A stretch of DNA of 30,379 nucleotides, from NCBI GenBank assembly GCA_001689535.1, contig LUJP01000007.1, positions 1-30,379 on the forward strand, read 5' to 3'. The notes beneath the pieces are model-generated. The model was given only the letters and a program-made list of their open reading frames with translations, was not told the origin of the DNA and ran no database searches. A program made the position numbers and the translations under genes. Positions 16,163-22,893 of the stretch are shown piece by piece. Position 1 is the first letter of the stretch, and every line of letters begins with the position of its first letter. Origin of the DNA: Bacteroidales bacterium M5. GTDB lineage: Bacteria; Bacteroidota; Bacteroidia; Bacteroidales; Muribaculaceae.

Positions 16163-17482
16163 ATGAATAAACTAAACGATGCGCCCGGCAAAAAGCCGGC
16201 ATTGGTCGAACGCCGATATCTGGTGCCTTTCATTCTCATCACCTCGCTGTTTGCTCTGTGGGGTTTTGCCAATGATATCACTAACCCGATGGTTGCCGCG
16301 TTCCAGACCGTGATGAATCTCTCGGCCACCAAGGCCTCGATGGTGCAGTTTGCTTTCTACGGCGGTTATGCCACGATGGCTGTTCCTGCCGCCCTTTTCA
16401 TACGCCGCTATAGCTACAAGAAGGCTATTCTTCTCGGTCTGGGACTGTACGCTGTAGGAGCCTTCATGTTTATTCCGGCGGCGGCATATGAGGAATTCTC
16501 ATTCTTCTGTCTGTCGCTCTATGTGCTCACCTTCGGACTTGCCTTCCTTGAGACTACGGCCAACCCGTTTATCCTGTCGCTCGGCAGCAAGGCTACGGCC
16601 ACACGCCGTCTGAACCTTGCCCAGGCGTTCAACCCCATGGGATCGCTGTGTGGCATGGCGGTGGCTTCATTCATTGTGCTTCCCCAGTTGCTGAGCGACG
16701 TGCGTAACGCAGCCGGAGAGATAATCTTCCCGACGCTCAGCGCCTCGGAGCAGGCTTCGATCCGTGTGCATGACCTTGCCGTGATCCGCGATCCGTACGT
16801 GGCTCTCGGTCTTATAGTAGTGGTGATGTTCATCATCATAGCTCTGACCAAGATGCCTGTGACCGACCACCGCGGGCCGAAGGTGACCGGTCGCGAGACT
16901 CTCCGTCGCCTCTGGCATAACGTGGAGTATCGTGAAGGCGTGCTCACGCAGATGTTCTACGTCGCCGCCCAGATCATGGTGTGGACATTCATCATACAGT
17001 ATGCCGACAACCTCGGCATAAACAAGGCCGTTGCACAACGTTACAACATTCTGGCTATGGTGATGTTCCTCTGCTGCCGTTTCATCGGCACATTCCTGAT
17101 GAAATATGTAACACCGGGTCATCTGCTCGGCACATTCGGCATCGGTGCGGCCCTCTGCACCTGCGGAGCCATATTCATAGTTGGTCCGGTAGGTCTCGGC
17201 TGCCTCGTGGCTATCAGCGCGTTCATGTCCATCATGTTCCCGAGTATCTACGGTATAGCCCTTGAGAAGGTCGATTCCCGCGATACTTCGCTTGGTGCTG
17301 CATTTCTGGTAATGGCTATTGTGGGCGGTGCGCTCATGCCTCCTCTGCAGGGTTCGATAATCGACCTTGGCCAAGTGGCATGGCTCCCCTCGGTCAACGC
17401 CTCGTTCGTGCTCCCGCTTATCTGCTTCATAGTAGTGACCATCTATGGTTTCCGCTCGGCCAGCCTCCGCAGCCGCAGCTGA
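16163..17482 (+). CDS. fucP: L-fucose:H+ symporter FucP (MFS)
   Basis: 439-residue inner-membrane permease of the major facilitator superfamily with about twelve hydrophobic segments. FALWGFANDITNPMVAAFQTVM near the start and LAFLETTANPFILSLG (the GxxETAANP signature region) are typical of the FHS/FucP family, as are LNLAQAFNPMGSLCG and the late FPSIYGIALEKV. A TTG at 16154 is in frame, but the ATG at 16163 is preferred. It is last in the fucose operon. No terminator is visible between its stop and the hip module. Confidence 0.94.
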   Translation: MNKLNDAPGKKPALVERRYLVPFILITSLFALWGFANDITNPMVAAFQTVMNLSATKASMVQFAFYGGYATMAVPAALFIRRYSYKKAILLGLGLYAVGAFMFIPAAAYEEFSFFCLSLYVLTFGLAFLETTANPFILSLGSKATATRRLNLAQAFNPMGSLCGMAVASFIVLPQLLSDVRNAAGEIIFPTLSASEQASIRVHDLAVIRDPYVALGLIVVVMFIIIALTKMPVTDHRGPKVTGRETLRRLWHNVEYREGVLTQMFYVAAQIMVWTFIIQYADNLGINKAVAQRYNILAMVMFLCCRFIGTFLMKYVTPGHLLGTFGIGAALCTCGAIFIVGPVGLGCLVAISAFMSIMFPSIYGIALEKVDSRDTSLGAAFLVMAIVGGALMPPLQGSIIDLGQVAWLPSVNASFVLPLICFIVVTIYGFRSASLRSRS

Positions 17483-17503
17483 TAAAGCAAATATTCGTAA
17501 CTG

Positions 17504-17527
17504 AAAATCACAATATATAGTGATTTT
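17504..17527. promoter_or_regulatory. palindromic operator O1 of the hip module
   Basis: AAAATCAC-N8-GTGATTTT, perfect 8-bp arms, centre 17515.5. It has the same arm-spacer-arm design as the known E. coli HipB operator TATCC-N8-GGATA. It lies 21 bases after the fucP stop. Confidence 0.75.
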
Positions 17528-17564
17528 GCCTTTCTTCGCAGAGGAATATCAAGCCTGATACGGT

Positions 17565-17588
17565 AAAATCACAATAAACTGTGAATTT
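17565..17588. promoter_or_regulatory. palindromic operator O2 of the hip module
   Basis: AAAATCAC-N8-GTGAATTT, one mismatch between the arms, centre 17576.5, exactly 61 bp from O1. It ends one base before the -33 element of the hip promoter. Confidence 0.75.
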
Positions 17589-17589
17589 G

Positions 17590-17621
17590 TTTGGGAATAT
17601 CATCATTTGTGAATAAATTTG
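17590..17621 (+). promoter_or_regulatory. promoter of the hip operon
   Basis: TTTG (17590-17593), 20 bases, TAAATTTG (17614-17621): full match to the Bacteroidota consensus. The start is expected near 17626, inside operator O3. The promoter sits exactly between O2 and O3, so a repressor bound at both would cover it. Confidence 0.8.
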
Positions 17622-17622
17622 T

Positions 17623-17652
17623 CGGGTAATCACAATATATTGTGATTACCCG
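17623..17652. promoter_or_regulatory. palindromic operator O3 of the hip module
   Basis: A perfect 30-bp palindrome centred at 17637.5, exactly 61 bp from O2. Its inner part is ATCAC-AATATATT-GTGAT and the outer arms extend to CGGGTA/TACCCG. It covers the predicted transcription start and ends directly before the ATG at 17653. Confidence 0.8.
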
Positions 17653-17661
17653 ATGATTTAT

Positions 17662-17865
17662 ATGGATAAGAAACAGATAGGGATTCAGATAAAGACTCGT
17701 CGTCGGGAACTGAATATCGACCAGTCCACGCTTGCCGCTCTTGCCGGAGTGGGAATCAATACGCTTGTGGCTATTGAACGCGGAAACGGGAATCCCCGCC
17801 TTGATACTATCATAAGTGTGGCCGATACTCTCGGCCTACAGATAAAACTCACTCTTAAAGGTTGA
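17662..17865 (+). CDS. hipB: HipB-like XRE-family antitoxin and repressor
   Basis: 67-residue helix-turn-helix protein. The segment LNIDQSTLAALAGVGINTLVAIERGNG (17-43) is a complete XRE-type HTH, and the C-terminal ISVADTLGLQIKLTLK forms the short strand seen in HipB dimers. An ATG at 17653 would add MIY; 17662 (MDKKQIG) is preferred because 17653 touches the operator palindrome. It is expected to repress its own operon through O1-O3 and to take part in neutralising the HipT-like kinase. The hipS-like gene follows after five bases. The three hip genes look less GC-rich than the fuc genes, consistent with acquisition from elsewhere. Confidence 0.88.
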   Translation: MDKKQIGIQIKTRRRELNIDQSTLAALAGVGINTLVAIERGNGNPRLDTIISVADTLGLQIKLTLKG

Positions 17866-17870
17866 AAAAT

Positions 17871-18200
17871 ATGCGCTCATGTGAAGTTTTTGTACATGGA
17901 AAGAAGGCCGGAATCCTTATTGAAAAGGATAGGCCACGTGAGTATGTGTTCCGTTATTTCGAGGATTATGTGGCCGATCAGTCGAATGCGCCGGTATGTC
18001 TGGCTATGCCCGTAAGTAATAAGGAATACCGTTCGCCATACCTCTTCCCATATTTTTTCAATATGCTTTCTGAAGGAGAGAATCGGGAGATGCAGGCAGG
18101 GATATTGCGGATTGACAAGGATGACGATTTCGGGATATTGCTTGCCACCGCCGGATTTGATACCATCGGCGCTGTCACCGTTAAACCTGTAACTGAATAA
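17871..18200 (+). CDS. HipA N-terminal-domain protein (HipS-like)
   Basis: 109-residue protein that matches only the N-terminal subdomain of HipA: EVFVHGKKAGILIEKD (5-20) with YVFRYFEDY is the first HipA beta sheet, and LFPYFFNMLSEGENREMQ (58-75) corresponds to the conserved L-P-x-F-F-x-N-L-L-P-E-G region. The kinase domain is a separate gene 13 bases downstream. In the HipBST system of enteropathogenic E. coli the equivalent protein HipS is the antitoxin that blocks HipT; I infer the same role here. The ATG at 17871 is preferred over a TTG at 17862. There is no sign of frameshift: both genes have clean starts and stops. Confidence 0.82.
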   Translation: MRSCEVFVHGKKAGILIEKDRPREYVFRYFEDYVADQSNAPVCLAMPVSNKEYRSPYLFPYFFNMLSEGENREMQAGILRIDKDDDFGILLATAGFDTIGAVTVKPVTE

Positions 18201-18213
18201 ATCCACATTCTCT

Positions 18214-19221
18214 ATGTCTGAGATTCCGGTTCTTAATGTTTGCCCTTCGCTCCTGGCCGAAGGACATGCTACATTTTCCCCCACGGCGTTGAAGATGCTT
18301 TTCGGTGGAAAATGTGTGAGTCACTTATTGCCATTCGAGTCACCGGCATCGGAAAGTGCTGACGGGAATAAGGCAGTAAAAAATGCGGGGCGTCTGTCTC
18401 TTTCAGGGGCGCAGCCTAAATTCGGGCTTGTAATAGGCGAGGATTCGTTTTTGAGATATTCTCTTGAAGGGGAACAGAGTACATATATAATGAAGCCTCG
18501 ACCCACTGGATATCATGTTATAAACCATGATTACTGTATGGCAAATGAAAATCTGACCATGCAGATGGCTTCGCAGATTTACAGCATTGAGACAGCTCCG
18601 AATGGCGTATGTGTGTTTTCTGACGGAGCAATGGCATATGTAACACGTCGATTTGATGTTCACCCTTCAGGTAAGTATGCTCAGGAAGATTTTGCTGCGC
18701 TTATGGGTTTCACTAAGGAGCATGGCGGTTCTGATTTCAAATACATCAATGGCAGTTATGAGGAATGTGCCGAGGTTATCTGGAAATATGTCAGCGCTGC
18801 TGCCATAGATGTGTTGCGCTTTTTCAGGGTCGTGCTATTCAATTATATTACCCTGAACGACGATGCCCATCTTAAAAATTTTACATTGGTCAATTATGGA
18901 AATGAATATAGGCTGTCGCCGGCTTACGATCTCGTGAATACCTCATTACAGATACGCGAACCACGTATATTCGCGCTTGAAAAAGGTCTGTTCCGAGAGG
19001 GAATGGACTTAAGTGACTCACATCAGGATTTTCTCAGAGATTTTAGAGAATTCGGCCGGAGGATAGATTTGCCGTCCAAGATTGTAGACCGGGAGATAGG
19101 ACGGTTCTCAAGTCCGTCGCCGATTGCGGATGCTCTTATTAAGCGTTCCTTCCTTTCTGATGAACTAAAACAGATGTATCTGAGAGGCTACCATTATCGT
19201 CAGGCCACGCTGCGTCCGTGA
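18214..19221 (+). CDS. HipT-like serine/threonine kinase toxin (HipA C-terminal domain)
   Basis: 335-residue kinase without the HipA N-terminal subdomain. The Gly-rich loop SLSGAQPKF (62-70) has the two-serine form S-x-S-G, where HipT carries its autophosphorylated serines. K94 in MKPRP is the nucleotide lysine, NDDAHLKNF (215-223) gives catalytic D217, and SPAYDL gives metal-binding D239. All key residues are intact, so the toxin should be active. Known relatives phosphorylate aminoacyl-tRNA synthetases (HipA: GltX; HipT: TrpS) and halt translation; the target here is unknown. Cotranscribed with hipB and the HipS-like gene; a strong terminator follows at 19259. Confidence 0.87.
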   Translation: MSEIPVLNVCPSLLAEGHATFSPTALKMLFGGKCVSHLLPFESPASESADGNKAVKNAGRLSLSGAQPKFGLVIGEDSFLRYSLEGEQSTYIMKPRPTGYHVINHDYCMANENLTMQMASQIYSIETAPNGVCVFSDGAMAYVTRRFDVHPSGKYAQEDFAALMGFTKEHGGSDFKYINGSYEECAEVIWKYVSAAAIDVLRFFRVVLFNYITLNDDAHLKNFTLVNYGNEYRLSPAYDLVNTSLQIREPRIFALEKGLFREGMDLSDSHQDFLRDFREFGRRIDLPSKIVDREIGRFSSPSPIADALIKRSFLSDELKQMYLRGYHYRQATLRP

Positions 19222-19258
19222 AGATGCCGTAAGATAAGTGTTTTGTAATAGATAAGAA

Positions 19259-19304
19259 GCACCCCAAAAGCCGGTTGTGTGGCTTTTGGGGTGCGGTTTG
19301 TTTT
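19259..19304 (+). terminator. intrinsic terminator of the hip operon
   Basis: A perfect 14-bp stem GCACCCCAAAAGCC / GGCTTTTGGGGTGC with an 8-base loop is followed by GGTTTGTTTT. It lies between convergent genes and may act in both directions. Confidence 0.9.
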
Positions 19305-19333
19305 GTGGGAATTGTTTTAGTGGAGAACCGGTT

Positions 19334-19864
19334 TTAGTCGCGCGGTTCGGGGTCGGTGTACCAGCGGGAGTACATGAGGTAGTTGCGGGCTATTTTCTGG
19401 TTTAGTTCGCGGGCCTGGGCGGGGTCGACCATCTTGATGAATTTGGCCGGGGCTCCCCCCCACAATTCGTTAGGTCCGATTTTGGTGCGGGAGAGCACCA
19501 CCGAGCCGGCAGCTACGAGGGCGCCTTCGCCCACTTCGGCATCGTCCATCACCACAGCCCCCATACCTATGAGGGCTAGGTCGTGGATTTTGCAGCCGTG
19601 GAGCGTGACGTTGTGGCCTACTGAGACATCGTTGCCGATTTCGATTGTGGATTTCTCGTAGAGGGTATGGAGCACGGTGCCGTCCTGGATGTTTACGCGG
19701 TCGCCTATGGTGATTGTGTTCACGTCGCCGCGCAGTACGGTGTTGAACCATACACTGCAGTCGCGGCCCAGAGTCACGTCGCCCACCAGGGTGGCGTTTT
19801 CGGCAAGGAAAGTGCCTTCTCCCACTTTAGGCTCGAAGCCTCTTACGTTTATTATCAGTGCCAT
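19334..19864 (-). CDS. gamma-carbonic anhydrase-like hexapeptide-repeat protein
   Basis: 176-residue left-handed beta-helix protein of the gamma-carbonic anhydrase/PaaY-YrdA group. Hexapeptide turns run from about residue 12 to 130 (VGEGTFL, ENATLVGDVTLG, CSVWFNTVLRGD, ITIGDRVNIQDG). The three metal histidines are present: H66 (TVLHTL), H84 and H89 (VGHNVTLHG). The tail (ELWGGAPAKFIKMV, then a helix with NYLMYSRWY) is typical. The ATG at 19864 gives the standard start MALIINVRGFEP. It lies 28 bases after the aminopeptidase on the same strand, so they are probably cotranscribed. Carbonic anhydrase activity is not certain for this subgroup. Confidence 0.9.
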   Translation of the reverse strand: MALIINVRGFEPKVGEGTFLAENATLVGDVTLGRDCSVWFNTVLRGDVNTITIGDRVNIQDGTVLHTLYEKSTIEIGNDVSVGHNVTLHGCKIHDLALIGMGAVVMDDAEVGEGALVAAGSVVLSRTKIGPNELWGGAPAKFIKMVDPAQARELNQKIARNYLMYSRWYTDPEPRD

Positions 19865-19892
19865 GATGGTAATCTTGGTATGGTGGAAAATA

Positions 19893-21680
19893 TCAGCGGG
19901 TAAGGACGGCCGTATGGGTCTCAAGCCAGCGGGCCTGTTTTTCGTCGAGATAAGGAAGCAGACGGGCGCGCACGGTCTCGTGGTAGTTGTTGACCCAAGC
20001 GATCTCGTCGTCGGTCATAATCGAGGTGTCAAACAGACGGAGGTCGAAGGGGAAGAGCGTGAGCACTTCAAACTTGTAGAAGTTGCCGAAATCCGTTGTC
20101 TCGGCCGGGATGGTGAGGATGAGGTTCTCGCAGCGTATGCCGTATTCTCCGGCGCGATACACTCCGGGTTCGTCTGAGGTCACCATGCCGGGCATAAGAG
20201 GAGCGGGATTGCCGGTGAGGGCTATACGCTGGGGGCCTTCATGCACGTTGAGGAAGTGGCCCACGCCGTGGCCGGTGCCATGGCCGTAGCTCAGGCCATG
20301 TTTCCAGAGGCTGATGCGAGCCAGCACGTCGAGCTGCGCGCCGCTTGTGCCTTCGGGGAACTCGGCGGTAGCCAGGGCTATGTGGCCTTTCATCACCAGG
20401 GTGAAGTCGCGGCGCATCTGGTCGGAAACCTTGCCGAGGGCTATGGTGCGGGTGATGTCGGTGGTGCCGTCGAAATAGTTTACGCCGGAGTCAATCAGCA
20501 GCAGGCCTTCGGGCTTGAGCGTGGCGGCGCTTTCAGGGCTGGCCGAATAGTGCACAATGGCACCGTTTGCGCCGTAGCCGGCTATGGTGTCGAAGCTGAG
20601 GTCGAAGAACATGGGGCTCTTGCGGCGGTGTGCGGTCAGAATCTCGTCAACGGTAATCTCGGTGAGCTGTTCGCCGGCGGCCAGACGCTCCTCAAGTTCC
20701 ATCACGCCTGCTACAAGAGCGGCGCCGTCGCGTTCCATGGCGGCACGGAAACCTGCTATCTGCACCGGATTCTTCACGGCCTTGAACAATGCCACAGGCG
20801 AAACACCCTCAACGGCTTTTGAGCCGAGGGCGTCGAAGACGGCGCTGGATGTCTGGGAGGGATTTACGAGCACGCGGGCGGTGGAGGGCAGTGCGTTAAG
20901 GAATTCAAGCGCTGAATTGTAGGGCTGCACGGTCACACCGATTCCTGCAAGATAGGCGTTGACCTCGGGGGTGATTTTTGTCTTGTCGATAAACAGCGCC
21001 GAACCCTGCGGAGCAAGATAGAGGAAGGAGGTGAGCACGGGATTGCAGCTCACGTCGCTTGAGCGCAGGTTGAGAATCCATGCTACCTCTGCAAGGTCAG
21101 AGATGAAGATTGAGTCGGCACCCGATGCGGCTGTCTGTTTCAGCACCTTGTCCATCTTTTCTCCGGCTGATTCTCCGGCGTATTTTTCCTCATGTATGAA
21201 AACTTTCGATGCGGGAAGGGCGGGGCGGTCGAGCCACAGTCCGGCCACCGGGTCGAAGTCAACGCGGAGTTTCTTGCCGCAGTGCTCGAGCTTCGACTCC
21301 ATGCTGCGGGCCTCGGTCATGGAGAACACAGCGCCGTCCACGCCCACAGTGGCGCCTGTGGGAAGAGTCTCGCAGAGGAAATCAATGATTTCAGGTGTCT
21401 GGGGCTTGCCGTCCTCCATCACTCCTATGGGTGTGCCTTCGAGCTGTGCGGCTGCCTGCAGCCAGTAGCGCGAGTCGGCCCATACATAAGCTTTGTCAAG
21501 TGTCACCACCAGCGAACCGGCCGAACCGGTAAAGCCGCTGAGCCAGCGGCGCACCTGCCAGTGCTCGGCAAGATATTCACCCATGTGGGGATCGGTCTGG
21601 GGCACGATGGTGGCCTCAATGCCGGCGCCGCGCATGCGGTCACGCAGCGCGGCGATGCGTGAGATTATGTCTTCTTTCAT
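19893..21680 (-). CDS. Xaa-Pro aminopeptidase, M24B family
   Basis: 595-residue cytoplasmic metallopeptidase that removes an N-terminal residue next to proline. It has the long three-domain form of eukaryotic aminopeptidase P1: two creatinase-like N-terminal domains (about 1-150 and 155-300) and a pita-bread catalytic domain (about 305-530). The dinuclear metal ligands are all present: D397 (LLIDSG), D408 (TTDITRT), H471 (HGTGHGVGH), E504 (SDEPGVY) and E518 (RCENL). A C-terminal tail of about 65 residues follows, as in the P1 group. It has its own promoter within the end of araC. No signal peptide. Confidence 0.95.
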   Translation of the reverse strand: MKEDIISRIAALRDRMRGAGIEATIVPQTDPHMGEYLAEHWQVRRWLSGFTGSAGSLVVTLDKAYVWADSRYWLQAAAQLEGTPIGVMEDGKPQTPEIIDFLCETLPTGATVGVDGAVFSMTEARSMESKLEHCGKKLRVDFDPVAGLWLDRPALPASKVFIHEEKYAGESAGEKMDKVLKQTAASGADSIFISDLAEVAWILNLRSSDVSCNPVLTSFLYLAPQGSALFIDKTKITPEVNAYLAGIGVTVQPYNSALEFLNALPSTARVLVNPSQTSSAVFDALGSKAVEGVSPVALFKAVKNPVQIAGFRAAMERDGAALVAGVMELEERLAAGEQLTEITVDEILTAHRRKSPMFFDLSFDTIAGYGANGAIVHYSASPESAATLKPEGLLLIDSGVNYFDGTTDITRTIALGKVSDQMRRDFTLVMKGHIALATAEFPEGTSGAQLDVLARISLWKHGLSYGHGTGHGVGHFLNVHEGPQRIALTGNPAPLMPGMVTSDEPGVYRAGEYGIRCENLILTIPAETTDFGNFYKFEVLTLFPFDLRLFDTSIMTDDEIAWVNNYHETVRARLLPYLDEKQARWLETHTAVLTR

Positions 21681-21748
21681 TTTGGTATGATATTTTGTTT
21701 ATTTGTTTCGGCTTGATTTTAGTAAACAGGCACACGATTATGTAAAGG

Positions 21749-21780
21749 CAAAGATAAGCATATTGTTCATTAACGGCAAT
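21749..21780 (-). promoter_or_regulatory. promoter of the aminopeptidase gene
   Basis: On the minus strand: ATTG (21780-21777), 20 bases, TATCTTTG (21756-21749). The -33 element falls within the last codons of araC. The leader is about 65 bases. Confidence 0.65.
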
Positions 21781-22681
21781 GCTTCCTGAACCTGGTGGGC
21801 GATATGCCTTCCTTTTTGGTGAAGGCTATGGAGAACTGCGACAGCCCTTCAAAGTTGAGAGTATAGGCTATTTCCGATATGCTCATGTCGGTGGTGGTAA
21901 GAAGCTCTTTAGCCCGGAGGTGACGCAGGTTCTGCTGATAGAGGGCCGGCGACAAACCGGTATAGGCCTTGAACGTACGCCTGAACCATGAATAGCTCAC
22001 GCAAAGCTTTTCGGCTATTGCTGCCGGCGCAACGGGATTCTCGATGCTGTTTTTCATGATGTTGCGGGCACGGACTATTTTTTTCATTGCATCCGTCTGT
22101 CCGAACTGCAGATTTTTGCTCCTGTAGTTCACCTCGCCTATCAGATTGAGGGCTATTCCGGCTAAAAGTTGCTGATGGCCAATGCCCTCTTCCGAGGCTA
22201 TGCGCAACAGCCGCTCGTAAAGGCTTATCACATCGGGGATTATTCCTATTTCGTTCACTGGCTTTTCTTTGGACAGTATGCCGCCTTCTACCCAGCGGTC
22301 TATAATGTCGCCTTTGATTCCCACCCAGCGTTCTTCCCATCCGTTCCGGTCGGGCGAATAGGTGTGCCATTCGTCGGGAAACAGTGTGATTACCGTTCCG
22401 GGCCGCACTTTACGTCGCGGACAGGAATCAGACTCAAAGAATCCGCCTCCCCCTGTCACATAAATCAGCTGATATTCGTTGAGAATCCTTCCTTTGTCGG
22501 GATTGAAATAGTAATCGTTGCGGTGATGCTTTTTTATGGGATAGCTGCAACAGGCGTCGATGTGCTGAAATCCGGCCGTGGTCACGCAGAGGCCCTGAAG
22601 CTCGTCGGATGGACTGAGGTTCAAGTAGCATACACGGTTTCGCGTATCCGGTGTTTGCGATATGGTATCGGATTTAGCCAT
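21770..22681 (-). CDS. AraC-family transcriptional regulator
   Basis: 303-residue regulator with an N-terminal cupin-type sensor (about 35-125, including LIYVTGGGGFFES and LFPDEWHTYSPD) and a C-terminal pair of HTH motifs (about 203-302; IAEKLCVSYSWFRRTFKAYTGLSP and the conserved ISEIAYTLNFEGLSQFSIAFTKKEGISPTRFRK). This is the arrangement of RhaS/RhaR and MelR-type sugar regulators. It is divergent from the GH78 rhamnosidase across 212 bases, so a role as activator of that gene is likely but inferred. The ATG at 22681 lies where transcription from its promoter should start, suggesting a leaderless mRNA; a longer reading from 22825 runs through the promoter and is rejected. Confidence 0.9.
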   Translation of the reverse strand: MAKSDTISQTPDTRNRVCYLNLSPSDELQGLCVTTAGFQHIDACCSYPIKKHHRNDYYFNPDKGRILNEYQLIYVTGGGGFFESDSCPRRKVRPGTVITLFPDEWHTYSPDRNGWEERWVGIKGDIIDRWVEGGILSKEKPVNEIGIIPDVISLYERLLRIASEEGIGHQQLLAGIALNLIGEVNYRSKNLQFGQTDAMKKIVRARNIMKNSIENPVAPAAIAEKLCVSYSWFRRTFKAYTGLSPALYQQNLRHLRAKELLTTTDMSISEIAYTLNFEGLSQFSIAFTKKEGISPTRFRKHCR

Positions 22682-22685
22682 AATG

Positions 22686-22717
22686 CAAATATAGTGAAAA
22701 CAAGCGGTTGTTGCAAT
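22686..22717 (-). promoter_or_regulatory. promoter of the araC-family gene
   Basis: On the minus strand: ATTG (22717-22714), 20 bases, TATATTTG (22693-22686). The transcription start would fall at about 22680-22682, the start codon itself. A run of eight G (minus strand) at 22729-22722 lies just upstream of the -33 element. Confidence 0.65.
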
Positions 22718-22829
22718 CTCTCCCCCCCCTGACAAAACTATGGCAAAATATTGCCGCGACTCAGCACGAATTGTCAATTCTCCAAAAATAATAATCAAAT
22801 AGACAAAATGACACACTTGCCACAAAAGC

Positions 22830-22837
22830 TAACTTTG
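22830..22837 (+). promoter_or_regulatory. -7 box of the GH78 gene
   Basis: TAACTTTG matches TAnnTTTG, 56 bases before the ATG. No TTTG at the -33 position, which fits a promoter needing the adjacent AraC-type activator. Confidence 0.5.
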
Positions 22838-22893
22838 CATAAATCAATGAAAGGTTGTAAATTTACTAACGAATACAGACAAGCATATAAGTT

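Noticed and set aside
17862..18213. Split hipA as a frameshifted pseudogene
   Set aside because: Both parts have their own start and stop, the junction matches the HipS/HipT domain border, and no out-of-frame remnant joins them.
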